From Candidatus Eisenbergiella merdavium (GTDB lineage: Bacteria > Bacillota > Clostridia > Lachnospirales > Lachnospiraceae): a stretch of DNA of 64,000 bases. The translations under genes and the position numbers were made by a program. The notes beneath the pieces were generated by a model, which ran no database searches, was not told the origin of the DNA, and saw only the letters and a program-made list of their open reading frames with translations. Positions within the stretch are counted from its first letter, which is position 1, and each line of letters begins with the position of its first letter. Positions 43,401 through 52,779 of the stretch are shown piece by piece. The DNA is taken from the NCBI GenBank assembly GCA_019119595.1, contig DWWS01000016.1:27744-91743 (forward strand), read 5' to 3'.

Positions 43401-43925
43401 ATGCTGATTAATCTGACAGATGTCTTTACAGAAGAAGGAAAATCTGTTGTCAGAGAGGTTCCGCTGGAATTGACTGAGGTTGATTTTCAGGGGGAGCGCT
43501 TCAAGATTCTGGACAAGAGCCCGGTGAAGCTCAGGCTTTCCGGCTCAGGTGCAGGAAAGGCCCTTGTGGAGGCGGATGCCGAAGTGAGCGTTGCCATGAA
43601 GTGCGACAGATGCCTGAAGGACGTTGCGAAGAAATTTGATCTGCATATCTCCGCAGAGGTGATTTCCCCCGAAAGGGCGAACGAGGACGAAGCGGAGGAG
43701 CAGAGCGGATTCATGGATGGTTATCAGCTTGACGTGGACAGCCTGATCAGCAATGAAATCTTTACCTGCTGGCCTTTAAAGGTTCTGTGCAGAGAGGACT
43801 GCAAGGGACTGTGCAGAGTCTGCGGGAAAGATCTAAACGAAGGGGAGTGCGGCTGCGATACCTTCGTTCCAGACCCCAGAATGGCGGCAATCATGGATAT
43901 ATTTCGTGAGAACAAGGAGGTGTAA
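43401..43925 (+). CDS. YceD family protein (DUF177), associated with 23S rRNA accumulation
   Basis: A 174-residue protein directly upstream of rpmF, the usual partner position. Four Cys in C-x2-C form (KCDRC at about 75; CREDCKGLCRVCGKDL at about 135) are typical of the Gram-positive branch. The family (YceD in E. coli) is linked with 23S rRNA level. There is no signal peptide. Coding continues to 3 bases before rpmF, so the two are translated together. Confidence 0.93.
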   Translation: MLINLTDVFTEEGKSVVREVPLELTEVDFQGERFKILDKSPVKLRLSGSGAGKALVEADAEVSVAMKCDRCLKDVAKKFDLHISAEVISPERANEDEAEEQSGFMDGYQLDVDSLISNEIFTCWPLKVLCREDCKGLCRVCGKDLNEGECGCDTFVPDPRMAAIMDIFRENKEV

Positions 43926-43928
43926 GTA

Positions 43929-44111
43929 ATGTCTATCTGCCCTAAGAATAAATCTTCCAAATCCAGAAGAGACAAGAGAAGAGCGAACTGGAAAATGAGC
44001 GCTCCGACCCTGGTAAAGTGCAGTAAGTGCGGCGCGCTGATGATGCCTCACAGAGTCTGCAAGGCCTGCGGCTCTTACAATAAGAGAGAGATCATCAACA
44101 CCGAGGCATAA
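43929..44111 (+). CDS. rpmF: 50S ribosomal protein L32, zinc-binding form
   Basis: A 60-residue L32 with a basic N-terminus (SKSRRDKRRANWK) and a zinc ribbon of Cys31, Cys34, Cys44 and Cys47. It begins MSICPKNKSS rather than the MAVPKRK of most bacteria, a form I associate with Lachnospiraceae. GGAGGTGTAAGTA precedes the ATG. A strong terminator follows, so plsX is not read from here. Confidence 0.97.
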   Translation: MSICPKNKSSKSRRDKRRANWKMSAPTLVKCSKCGALMMPHRVCKACGSYNKREIINTEA

Positions 44112-44134
44112 TAATACGTAAATGAAGTAAAACG

Positions 44135-44165
44135 GGAGAAAACCGAAAGGTTTTCTCCTTTTTTT
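44135..44165 (+). terminator. Terminator of yceD-rpmF
   Basis: GGAGAAAACC-GAAA-GGTTTTCTCC, a perfect 10-base stem with a GAAA tetraloop, followed by T7. Confidence 0.95.
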
Positions 44166-44192
44166 ATCGGATAACGGCTGCGGAAGGCAGCG

Positions 44193-45944
44193 TTATCCGG
44201 GCGGACAGGCAGACAGGGGAATCCGCACGGCAACCTCCGTGCCGCATTCCGGCAAGCTTGTGAGGGTGAGTCCATAGTCTTCCCCGAAAAACAGCTTCAG
44301 ACGTTCATTGACATTTCGGATTCCGATGTGGTCGGTTTCCAGGCTGAAAAGCTCTTTTATCCGGTTTTCCTGGATACCGACGCCATTATCCCGGATTTTG
44401 ACAGAGCAGACGTTCTGCCCCTCCTCGCGGATGAGCAGGATGTGGATCTGCTTGTCCGGCCGCCTGCTGTCGCGCAGGCCGTGTTCGATGGCGTTTTCCA
44501 CCAGCGGCTGAAGGATCAGGCAGGGAATGGGGAGCGAAAGCAGGGATTTGTCCAGTTCATATTTCACCTGAAAGGAGTGATCCGTGAGCGTAAGCTGGAT
44601 GGAAAGGTAAGCCCGTATGTTGTCAAGCTCATTTCCGATCGTGGTGATATCGTTTCCATTATTCAGAGAGGTCCGGTAAAAGAGGGCGAGAAGCTGGACT
44701 GTCCGGCTGATATCGTTCTGACCGGACATGATGGCTTTCGCGCTGATCTGGGAAAGCGTATTGTACAGAAAATGGGGATTGATCTGCGCTCTTAAGGCGT
44801 TGAAGTGATATTCCTTCGCCTTCAGCTTCTGCACATAGGCCTCGTCTATGAGAATGCGCATCCGTTTCAGCATTGCGTTAAAGGTCTGGATCAGGGTCCC
44901 GATCTCATCCCGTCTGCCCGGAATGATGAGAAGCTCGTGGTCTCCGATGTTTTCCAGAGAAATTTTTTCGATGACCCTTGTGAGCTGCGCCAGGGGGGAC
45001 AGGATGGAATTTACCGTGAAAAAGGTCAGGAAATAGAGCAGCGCGAAGCAGACGGCAATCATAAAAAAAGTGGTAAGAACGGTCTGGGTCACTGTTTCTC
45101 TGATGGTCTGAATGGGACTGTAATAGTAGACGTTCCATCCGACAGGCTCGATCCTGGCGCTCAGGAAAAGATACTGTCCGGAGAGGCGGGAGGAAATCCC
45201 TTCATAGTCTCCGCCCAGCGTTCCGGCATCTATGGGAGACGCACCTCCGGGGAAGGAGGTATGCTGATAGAGCAGGGAATGCTCCGCGTCGGTGATGACA
45301 AGTCCATAGGAATCCTGGGTGACGGATGTCATGCTGGAAAACAGGTAGCTGTAGTCAGCTTCCAGATAAAGATAATTCTCATACGGATATACGGAGTTCT
45401 GCGGAAGCCTTCTCATGTAGGCAAGCCGTTCTTTCCCTCCCTCGGTAAAGGCGACCCACTGCTGGGAGATCCCGGGAGAGGAATCAAACCAGGGCATGTC
45501 TTTAAGAAGCGCCAGATCGTCCACCGCGCCCATGTAGGGAATGAGCCCGCAGGAGGAATAGATTTTGATATCAGTCACCTCCGGAATCAGACATTGATAG
45601 ACATAAATATCCGGAAGGATGTCGTTGCTGTAGGCGGTATACATGCGAAAATAGTCCGAACCGTAGGCCTGGTTGCACGCGCTCAGCATATCGTCGTTAT
45701 TATAGATGAAATTGGACAGATTGATGGTATCGTTAATATAAATTTCCAGTTGGGAGATGCTCTGCTGCAGGGCATTTCCCAGGGAGGAACGCTCATGCTC
45801 GAACAGCTGCCGGCCGATGGCTGCGTTAAGGACGAATATGAGAAGAAAAAAGGCAACGGCTGAAGCGAAAAAATAGATGAGCTTGAGCTTGGTTTTCAGC
45901 TTCAGGTTGCGGAACAGGTCGAAAACAGGATCAAACAGGCTCAT
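44193..45944 (-). CDS. YesM-type sensor histidine kinase
   Basis: A 583-residue membrane sensor. Helices at about 21-43 and 288-312 enclose an extracytoplasmic sensor domain; a HAMP-like linker follows, then the His_kinase domain with phospho-His in QINPHFLYNTL (His391) and ATP-binding N-box LVENAIEHGL (Asn484), with DNGVGI. ATG 45944 overlaps the regulator stop by 4 bases and has GGAGGG 8 bases upstream; the longer frame to 46106 lies inside the regulator gene. With the regulator and divergent sugar importer, it most likely senses a sugar or its bound binding protein. Confidence 0.93.
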   Translation of the reverse strand: MSLFDPVFDLFRNLKLKTKLKLIYFFASAVAFFLLIFVLNAAIGRQLFEHERSSLGNALQQSISQLEIYINDTINLSNFIYNNDDMLSACNQAYGSDYFRMYTAYSNDILPDIYVYQCLIPEVTDIKIYSSCGLIPYMGAVDDLALLKDMPWFDSSPGISQQWVAFTEGGKERLAYMRRLPQNSVYPYENYLYLEADYSYLFSSMTSVTQDSYGLVITDAEHSLLYQHTSFPGGASPIDAGTLGGDYEGISSRLSGQYLFLSARIEPVGWNVYYYSPIQTIRETVTQTVLTTFFMIAVCFALLYFLTFFTVNSILSPLAQLTRVIEKISLENIGDHELLIIPGRRDEIGTLIQTFNAMLKRMRILIDEAYVQKLKAKEYHFNALRAQINPHFLYNTLSQISAKAIMSGQNDISRTVQLLALFYRTSLNNGNDITTIGNELDNIRAYLSIQLTLTDHSFQVKYELDKSLLSLPIPCLILQPLVENAIEHGLRDSRRPDKQIHILLIREEGQNVCSVKIRDNGVGIQENRIKELFSLETDHIGIRNVNERLKLFFGEDYGLTLTSLPECGTEVAVRIPLSACPPG

Positions 45945-46822
45945 GTATTCGGCCCTCCCTGCTTCCGGCTGTTTTTCTGCCGGTATTTTTCCGGGCTGAT
46001 CCCAAAGGTACCGGTAAAGGTGCGGATGAAATAGGCGCAGTTCTGGTAACCGACGGCTGCGCTGATCGCGGTGATCTTCTGCTGGCTGTTTTCCAGAAGA
46101 TGACATGCCATGTTCATGCGGATGTTCTTGATGTAGCGGTTCAGATTCATTCCCGTCTCCTTTTTGAACATGCGGGAAAGATAGTCGGGATGAATGTAGA
46201 CCATATCCGCCAGGCTCTCCAGGCTCAGATCTTCGCTGTAATGGGCGGAAATATAGTCGCAGATGAAGCGGACTTTTCCGTTGGAGGAATCCAGACCGGA
46301 AATGCCCGGAGCGGCCGCGGCGTTGTCAGAATGCCCGGCCTGTCTTGATCCGGAAAGCTCGGAGGTCATGTATTCCACAAGGGCGTGAAGGGAACGGGGA
46401 GAAGCGTCATCCGTGACGGCAGCCTGCAGGGGGATGCGCAGAAGCTGCTCCTTCTCGATCTGTTTGACAAGCTGGAGGATCAGCTCGGTAAATTCCTCAG
46501 GATTAACGGGCTTGAGAAGATATTCCTTGACGCCGAGGGAAATGGCGGTTTTGGCATAGGAGAAATCCTGATAGCCGCTGCTGATCACGATTTTGATATG
46601 AGGACAGAGCCGGAGGGCTTCCTTTGCCAGCGTCAGGCCATCCAGAAAGGGCATCCGGATATCTGTGATCAGCAGATCAAAGCTTTCTTTTTTCAGCGCT
46701 GCCAGCGCCTCTTCCCCGTTGGAGGCGGTAACCGCATTAAGCGGAAGACTGTTCTTTTCGATCAGGAAAAGGAGCACATCGAGTTCTGTTTTCGAGTCGT
46801 CTGCTATGAGTGTATGGATCAT
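45941..46822 (-). CDS. YesN-type response regulator (REC + AraC)
   Basis: A 293-residue regulator. The receiver domain has acid pair Asp8-Asp9, phospho-acceptor Asp54 (LLITDIRMP) and Lys104 (LLKPVNP). The C-terminal AraC-type double helix-turn-helix is near 195-290 (LSLESLADMVYIHPDYLSRMF; VGYQNCAYFIRTFTGTFG). Start at ATG 46822 with GGAGA upstream; the extension to 46909 has no ribosome site. It is divergent from the binding-protein gene, its probable target. Confidence 0.94.
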   Translation of the reverse strand: MIHTLIADDSKTELDVLLFLIEKNSLPLNAVTASNGEEALAALKKESFDLLITDIRMPFLDGLTLAKEALRLCPHIKIVISSGYQDFSYAKTAISLGVKEYLLKPVNPEEFTELILQLVKQIEKEQLLRIPLQAAVTDDASPRSLHALVEYMTSELSGSRQAGHSDNAAAAPGISGLDSSNGKVRFICDYISAHYSEDLSLESLADMVYIHPDYLSRMFKKETGMNLNRYIKNIRMNMACHLLENSQQKITAISAAVGYQNCAYFIRTFTGTFGISPEKYRQKNSRKQGGPNT

Positions 46823-46959
46823 TCCCTGTTTCTCCTTTCTTTTGCTGTTCCCTGCTATTTTAACATAGAATAAGAAGAAATAGAGGGGATTGTATAAAAA
46901 GTACAACAAAGTGAAGTAAATGTCAGATATTTCATATATAAATCGTCAAAATTATTATT

Positions 46960-47037
46960 TATAATGACTATACAAAGAAAAAATATACAGATAGCACAAA
47001 GCAGCGAAGGGGAAAATCTCTGAAAATTGCTGCTTTG
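46960..47037 (+). promoter_or_regulatory. Promoter and leader hairpin of the second sugar importer
   Basis: TATAAT at 46960-46965 without a good -35 fits activation by the response regulator. In the leader CAAAGCAGC (46997-47005) pairs with GCTGCTTTG (47029-47037), ending 4 bases before the AAGGAGAGG ribosome site. The gap also contains the regulator's own promoter, which I could not place. Confidence 0.5.
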
Positions 47038-47052
47038 AGAAAGGAGAGGAAG

Positions 47053-48765
47053 ATGGTGAAAAGGAAAATTCTCAGGGGGGGGGTATCGGCCATTCTTGCG
47101 TTTGCGCTGACCGTATCCCTCGCGGCATGCGGAGGCGGGGAAGGCTCTTCTCAGACGGCGGAGGCGCCTGCCGGTGATGTGCAGGAGGAAGCGGCCGCTT
47201 CGGAAGAGGCGGGAGCAACACAGGCAGCGGAAAGCGCGGAGGTGGATCCTTACGGACCGGTTTCAGAGCCGGTAACTTTGCATATCGGCAGGAGCGAGGA
47301 TACGGGGGTCACCTATCTGGACGGTCAGGATTCCTCCAACAATTATCTGGTGAACCATATCAGCGAGCAGCTCGGCGTTGAGTTTGTCTATGATTTCTCT
47401 GTGGCGAACGACACTTATGAGACCAAGGTGAGCATGGCGATCACCTCGGGAGAAATGCCGGATGTGATGACGGTGAATGAATCCCAGCTTCGTCAGCTGG
47501 TGGCGGCAGGGGCCGTAGAGGATATGACGGATGCTTATAATACATACGCTTCCGACAACCTGAAGGCGGCATACGATACCACGAGCGGAATCAGCTTCGG
47601 CAATGTGACCTTTGGCGGAAGGGTCATGGCGATGCCCAGCATCAGCCCGGGAGCGGACGGGATTCCCATGCTGTTCGTGCGCGGAGACTGGATGGAGGAG
47701 CTGGGACTGGAAGCGCCGGAAACAGTGGACGACATCGTTGCCATTGTGAATGCCTTCAAAGAGGAAAAGGGGGCCACGAACGGACTGGTGGTATCTTCCA
47801 ATATCGTGTCTGACGGCGGAAACAATGCCTACGGCATTGACGCGCTGTTTGCTATGTATGATTCCTATCCTAAACATTTTGTGACTGATGCGGACGGAAA
47901 TATCGTGTACGGCTCCAATACGGCGGAGACAAGAACGGCTCTGGAAGAGATCCGCAAGCTGGTGGAAGCAGGCGTCATCGATTCCTCCTTCGTGGTCAGA
48001 GACAGCACCACCTGCGAGGAAATCGTGACCAGCGGTCAGGCCGGTATTTTCTTCGGCGCCTGGTGGAATATGAACTGGCCGTTAAACAACATGCTGGCAG
48101 ATGATCCTTCTGTATATTGGAACTGCTACCTTGCGCCTCTGACGGAGGACGGCGTTTATAATACGTCGATGATCTCTCCCTCCAGCAGCTATCTTGTAGT
48201 TAAGGCGGGCTCCTCAGACGCCGTAAAGGAAGCGGTCATTAAAACCATGAACTATCAGTTTGACATTGACCAGGATCAGGGTGTGAGCCTGAAGGCGGAT
48301 CCCTCCGATCCTTATAGCTGGACCATGATGCCCTTTTCCCTTCTGCTTTCCAGATATGACGATAAGGAAGCGAAGGCGCTGGCAGCGCTTGCGGTGATCA
48401 ACGGAGAGGCGGAGGAGTCCTCCTTGAGCGGAGAAGCGCTTCAGTGGTACGAGTCCTATATGGCGGCAGAAGAGGACGTTGCAGCCGCCAATGCAGCGAA
48501 CAATGTGGCAGGCTGGGCTTATGTGAGAGCGGCAGGCCTTCTGGGAGAGGAAGCGGAAAATATGAACCAGGTATTCGATGCGTCTTATTCCCAGACGGAA
48601 TCTATGGACAGCAAGTGGGCCACTCTTGAGAAGCTGGAGGATGAAACCTTCCTGAAAATCCTGAACGGCGAAGCCGGGATCGAAGCCTTCGACGATTACG
48701 TGGAGCAGTGGAACGCGCTTGGAGGAACCGATATTCTGGCAGAGCTTGAGGCTCTGGAGCAGTAA
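47053..48765 (+). CDS. Sugar ABC importer substrate-binding lipoprotein
   Basis: A 570-residue LplA-type protein with signal peptide ending in lipobox SLAAC and an Ala/Glu-rich linker. Family stretches include ITSGEMPDVMTVNESQLRQLV and FVRGDWMEELGLEAPETVDD. The start at 47053 has AAGGAGAGG 4-12 bases upstream. A G9 run (47075-47083) lies in the signal-peptide codons; slippage there would abolish the protein. Two permeases follow, and no ATPase is present in the block. Substrate unknown; control by the YesMN pair points to an oligosaccharide. Confidence 0.92.
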   Translation: MVKRKILRGGVSAILAFALTVSLAACGGGEGSSQTAEAPAGDVQEEAAASEEAGATQAAESAEVDPYGPVSEPVTLHIGRSEDTGVTYLDGQDSSNNYLVNHISEQLGVEFVYDFSVANDTYETKVSMAITSGEMPDVMTVNESQLRQLVAAGAVEDMTDAYNTYASDNLKAAYDTTSGISFGNVTFGGRVMAMPSISPGADGIPMLFVRGDWMEELGLEAPETVDDIVAIVNAFKEEKGATNGLVVSSNIVSDGGNNAYGIDALFAMYDSYPKHFVTDADGNIVYGSNTAETRTALEEIRKLVEAGVIDSSFVVRDSTTCEEIVTSGQAGIFFGAWWNMNWPLNNMLADDPSVYWNCYLAPLTEDGVYNTSMISPSSSYLVVKAGSSDAVKEAVIKTMNYQFDIDQDQGVSLKADPSDPYSWTMMPFSLLLSRYDDKEAKALAALAVINGEAEESSLSGEALQWYESYMAAEEDVAAANAANNVAGWAYVRAAGLLGEEAENMNQVFDASYSQTESMDSKWATLEKLEDETFLKILNGEAGIEAFDDYVEQWNALGGTDILAELEALEQ

Positions 48766-48801
48766 GGCCAAAACGCCGAAAATTTTCATGACTTGTCGGG
48801 A

Positions 48802-48834
48802 AAACGGGGAGAGCAGGAACGCATCTCCCCGTTT
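48802..48834 (+). terminator. Attenuator hairpin between binding protein and permeases
   Basis: AAACGGGGAGA (48802-48812) pairs perfectly with TCTCCCCGTTT (48824-48834) around an 11-base loop. The tail is only TTT then CTG, so it may be leaky or protect the upstream message. Confidence 0.6.
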
Positions 48835-48855
48835 CTGAAGCAGGAGGGCAGACGC

Positions 48856-49773
48856 TTGAAAAAAATAAAAAAGAAAAAGGTTTCCCTGAAACGAACCTGG
48901 CCGCTGCATCTGATGCTGCTGCCTGGAATTCTGATTCTGTTTATTTATACGATCCTTCCCTTTTTCGGGAATATCATGGCCTTTCAGAATTTCCAGCCGA
49001 TCCTGGGCTTCTTCAAATCCCCGTGGGTGGGGCTGGATAATTTCAAATATATGTTCATGCTTCCCGATACCTTCAATATTTTCCGAAATACGCTGGTCAT
49101 AGCGGTCGGAAAGATTGTGTTCAACCTGGTCATGTCGGTTTTCTTCGCGATCCTTCTTTATGAAATGGGAGGAAAGCGTTTCAAGAAAATGGTTCAGACC
49201 ATCTGCTTTTTGCCGCATTTCCTCTCCTGGGTCATCCTTGCGATGATCTTCCGCGACATTCTGGACGGAAGCGGGATCATCAATACGGCGCTGATGGGGC
49301 TTGGCATCATTCAGGAGCCAATCGTATTCCTGGGAAGCAACAGGCTGTTCCAGGGAATCATGATCGCGACGGATGTGTGGAAGGAATTCGGCTACGGCGC
49401 CATCATCTTCATCGCCGCGCTGGCCGGGATCAACCAGGAGCTGTATGAGGCTGCGTCCATAGACGGCGCGAGCAGGCTGCAGAAGATCTGGAATATTACC
49501 CTGCCGGGGATCAAGGTGACGGTGGTGCTTGTGGCGACTCTGAATGTGGCGAACGTGCTGAACGCGGGCTTTGACCAGGTTTATAACATGTATTCCCCGA
49601 TCGTATATGAAACGGGAGACATCATCGACACCTATGTTTACCGGATGAGCTTTGAAAGCGCGCAGTATTCTCTTGCGACCGCTGTCGGACTCTTAAAATC
49701 CGTGGTCAGCTTCCTGCTGATCGTTTCGTCCAACTTCCTTGCGAAAAAATTCGCAAATTACAGGATATTCTAG
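48856..49773 (+). CDS. Sugar ABC importer permease (LplB type)
   Basis: A 305-residue membrane permease; MKKIKKKKVSLKRTW is the basic N-terminus before the first helix. EAA loop YEAASIDGASRLQK. The start is the TTG at 48856, with GGAGGG 7 bases upstream; the alternative further-upstream start falls in the hairpin. Ends 10 bases before the next permease. Confidence 0.9.
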   Translation: MKKIKKKKVSLKRTWPLHLMLLPGILILFIYTILPFFGNIMAFQNFQPILGFFKSPWVGLDNFKYMFMLPDTFNIFRNTLVIAVGKIVFNLVMSVFFAILLYEMGGKRFKKMVQTICFLPHFLSWVILAMIFRDILDGSGIINTALMGLGIIQEPIVFLGSNRLFQGIMIATDVWKEFGYGAIIFIAALAGINQELYEAASIDGASRLQKIWNITLPGIKVTVVLVATLNVANVLNAGFDQVYNMYSPIVYETGDIIDTYVYRMSFESAQYSLATAVGLLKSVVSFLLIVSSNFLAKKFANYRIF

Positions 49774-49783
49774 GAGGTGCGGC

Positions 49784-50665
49784 ATGATAAAATACAAAAC
49801 AATGGAAAACAGGATCTTCGATCTGGTGGTGACCGTGCTCCTGGTGCTGCTCGGCCTTTTCTGCCTGCTTCCCCTTCTTCACGTGCTCGCGCTTTCCTTA
49901 AGCAGCAAAAATGCGGCCGTGTCGGGACAGGTCAGCTTCTGGCCGGTACAGTTCACGCTCGCCTCCTATGAATATCTGCTGCAGGATTCCCGCTTTCTTG
50001 ACGCCTTCCTGGTCTCTGTCAAAAGAGTGATCCTGGGCGGAGGGCTGAATCTGATCTGCACGGTGCTAATGGCTTATCCGCTGTCGCTGGAAAAGGAGGA
50101 ATTTCCTTCCCGCGACCGCTATATGTGGTTCACCATTTTCTGCATGCTGTTCGGGGCCAGCGTGGTTCCCTGGTATTTCGTCATCAAGGAAACCGGGCTG
50201 CTGAACAGCATCTGGGCGCTGGTGGTTCCGTCGGCCGTCCCGGTCTACAACGTGATCCTGCTGATGAATTTCTTCCGCGGGCAGCCAAAGGCCATTAAGG
50301 AATCGGCGCAGATCGACGGGATCAATCAGGTGCAGATGATGCTTTTGATCTGCGTCCCCCTGGCTAAACCGGCTATTGCAACGGTGACACTGTTTTCCAT
50401 TGTGGGACACTGGAACAATTTCTTCGATGGAATGCTGCTCATCAATACACCCTCTAAGGTTCCGCTGCAGACCTATATTCAGTCGCTGGTGATCAATATG
50501 TCCAATACGTCTCAGATGTCCACGGAGCAGATGATCAACCTGATGTCGCAGAGAACCTTCAATTCCTCCAAGATCGTGGTTGCAACCATTCCCATCCTGC
50601 TCATTTACCCGTTTATGCAGAAATATTTCGTGACGGGAATTACGCTGGGGTCGGTGAAGGAATAG
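49784..50665 (+). CDS. Sugar ABC importer permease (LplC type)
   Basis: A 293-residue permease with six helices. The EAA loop is KESAQIDGINQVQ, in which the usual Glu-Ala-Ala is partly changed. The C-terminal YPFMQKYFVTGITLGSVKE is typical of the LplC group. AGGAGGTGCGGC precedes ATG 49784. Converges with the oxidoreductase after 20 bases, with no clear terminator between them. Confidence 0.93.
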   Translation: MIKYKTMENRIFDLVVTVLLVLLGLFCLLPLLHVLALSLSSKNAAVSGQVSFWPVQFTLASYEYLLQDSRFLDAFLVSVKRVILGGGLNLICTVLMAYPLSLEKEEFPSRDRYMWFTIFCMLFGASVVPWYFVIKETGLLNSIWALVVPSAVPVYNVILLMNFFRGQPKAIKESAQIDGINQVQMMLLICVPLAKPAIATVTLFSIVGHWNNFFDGMLLINTPSKVPLQTYIQSLVINMSNTSQMSTEQMINLMSQRTFNSSKIVVATIPILLIYPFMQKYFVTGITLGSVKE

Positions 50666-50685
50666 CCGGAAGGCGGAGGCGGCCG

Positions 50686-51999
50686 TTATTGCCTCAGATC
50701 CCCTGTCGCGGGACCGTCAATGCGTTTCCCGTCCTCCGTGAAGCGGGAGCCGTGGCAGGGGCAGTCCCAGCTTTGTTCCTGCGGGTTCCATTTCAGCGCG
50801 CAGCCAAGGTGAGGACAGCGCTTTACGGTGGGAGAGAGCAGGCCGGCTGCGGCTTCCAGGCCGTTAAGGGCAAGCTGGGGATGAAGAATGGAGCGGGAAG
50901 GGGAAAATACGTCGGAAAAGGGATTCTTTTTTCCCTGAACCAGGTCGCTTAATATCATGGCGGAGACCATGGCGGAGGTCATCCCCCATTTGTTGAAGCC
51001 TGTGGCTGTATACAGCCCTGAGGTGGAGGCGGAGTAGGGTCCGATGTAGGGAACGCCGTCCAGACTCATGCAGTCCTGAGCAGCCCAGTGATATTTTTCC
51101 ATGGAGTCCGGATAGTGCCGCCCGGCAAAATCCCGCAGCCTCTGCCAGGGAAGAAGGGCTTCTGCGCCGCCCTGTTTTCCGGTACGCCGTCCCGCACCGC
51201 CGAGCAGCAGCAGGTTTTTGTGATTCCGGAAGGACAGGCCGTCCTGCGCCTCGTCCACATACATGCCGTCCACGTCCGCAGCGCGTTCCAGGGCGAGCAC
51301 ATAGGAACGGTGCTGGTACAGCTTGAGAAAATAGCTTCCGTGCTTGTTGAGAAAAGGAAAATGGGTGGCAACGATGATCTTTTCGGCTGCGATTCTGCCG
51401 GAATCCGTGACCGTCGTTGTCCCGATCAATTCCCGCACCGCGGTGTGCTCATAGATGTGCAGACCCCTGGAAATGGCGGCGGTGAATTTCAAAGGGTGAA
51501 ACTGAGCCTGGCGGGGAAAACACACCGCACCGGCCGTGGCGAAGGGCAGGGGAAGGTGCTCCGTGTATTCCGCCGGAAAGCCCAGCTTTTCCAGGGCGGC
51601 CAGCTCCTGCTCCAGCTTCCGTCTATCGCTTCTGGAATAGACATAAGAGCTTTTTTCTTCAAAATCGCAGTCGATGCCGCGGCAGAGCTCCCGGTATTTC
51701 TGAAGCGCCGCTTCGTTTGCGGAAAGATATCCCTTTGCACGTTCAACACCAAAAGTCCGAATCAGCCTGTCATAGATCAGCCCGTGCTGGCTGGTGATCT
51801 TGGCGGTGGTGTTTTTGGTGACGCCGCTGCATACCGTTTCCGCCTCCACAAGCGCATAGGGGACGCCGGCCCGGTGCAGCAGAAGGGCGCACAGGATCCC
51901 CGTCATGCCGCCGCCGATGATCAGGACGTCTGTTTTCATATCCTTTTTGAGAGCTTCAAAATGCGGAGCCTCCCACGTCTGTTCCCATAACGATCCCAT
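50686..51999 (-). CDS. FAD-dependent oxidoreductase with C-terminal Rieske domain
   Basis: A 437-residue protein. N-terminal DAO-type Rossmann fold: VLIIGGGMTGILCALLL near residue 28. The C-terminal 60 residues hold a Rieske [2Fe-2S] motif (CPHLGC, then CPCHGS), with both Cys-x-His sets present. This pairing (like YhfW of Bacillus) suggests electron transfer from an amine or hydroxyl substrate, though none is known. ATG 51999 was chosen for the AGGAGG at 7-12 bases; an extension to 52023 exists. Monocistronic and unrelated to its neighbours. Confidence 0.9.
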   Translation of the reverse strand: MGSLWEQTWEAPHFEALKKDMKTDVLIIGGGMTGILCALLLHRAGVPYALVEAETVCSGVTKNTTAKITSQHGLIYDRLIRTFGVERAKGYLSANEAALQKYRELCRGIDCDFEEKSSYVYSRSDRRKLEQELAALEKLGFPAEYTEHLPLPFATAGAVCFPRQAQFHPLKFTAAISRGLHIYEHTAVRELIGTTTVTDSGRIAAEKIIVATHFPFLNKHGSYFLKLYQHRSYVLALERAADVDGMYVDEAQDGLSFRNHKNLLLLGGAGRRTGKQGGAEALLPWQRLRDFAGRHYPDSMEKYHWAAQDCMSLDGVPYIGPYSASTSGLYTATGFNKWGMTSAMVSAMILSDLVQGKKNPFSDVFSPSRSILHPQLALNGLEAAAGLLSPTVKRCPHLGCALKWNPQEQSWDCPCHGSRFTEDGKRIDGPATGDLRQ

Positions 52000-52197
52000 T
52001 GTCGTCCTCCTTATGTGCTTCACGAAAAGCTTTTCTCCATTTCGGATATAGTGTCTTACAAATGAAAAAGATTATGCGCGGAGGCTGAAGCCGGCAAGAT
52101 GCCTGTTGCTTTCAGCAAGTCGGCATTGTATAATTTTTCAATACAGAGCACAGTACCCTAAAACAGAAATACGATCGTGAGGTTATGAGAGGAGAAA

Positions 52198-52746
52198 ATG
52201 AAAAAAGTAATTTATTCAGTGGTTTTGATCATTTGTTTATGTTTCACTCTTTTCGGATGTGGCAGTAAACAGGACGACGCAGCGGCAAATGAAGAATCTT
52301 CGATCCAGAGCAGGATTTCCGATGCTGAAGAAAGCGAGAACCAAACAGAAACTCCTGATATGGATACATTTGGTATTTTGATCTCATTACCCGAAAATGC
52401 AAACTGGATCACGGAGGTTGAATATTCTTTTGCAGATGAAAACAATCTGACCATAACATACCATGATTCCATTGCGGATTCGGATTGTACCTTGTTGGTG
52501 GCAAAAAACGAAGATATAAATCTGCCGTCAAACGAATATGATGAAACATTACATGAATCCTGGGAAGGTAAAACGGTCAGTGATCAGCTCATTACAGTGA
52601 AAGTACAACATAAAAAGGATGATGAAAAAGCGGTGCTTGCAACGTGGGAATATAACGAATACCGATTCGCGATCATGGGAGAAGATCAAAATGATTCCGA
52701 TTCTATCCCAAAAGCTGCATTGAGTATCATTTATGAGCTGGACTGA
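52198..52746 (+). CDS. Small hypothetical lipoprotein
   Basis: A 182-residue protein with signal peptide ending in lipobox TLFGC (Cys near residue 21), then an acidic Ser/Glu-rich linker and a small beta-rich domain. I do not recognise the family. AT content is higher than in neighbours, which may suggest transfer. GAGAGGAGAAA precedes the ATG. It is followed by a promoter-like sequence and a terminator. Confidence 0.75.
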   Translation: MKKVIYSVVLIICLCFTLFGCGSKQDDAAANEESSIQSRISDAEESENQTETPDMDTFGILISLPENANWITEVEYSFADENNLTITYHDSIADSDCTLLVAKNEDINLPSNEYDETLHESWEGKTVSDQLITVKVQHKKDDEKAVLATWEYNEYRFAIMGEDQNDSDSIPKAALSIIYELD

Positions 52747-52779
52747 TCGCCAGCGGTGCTGACTTTTCACAGCCGATAT

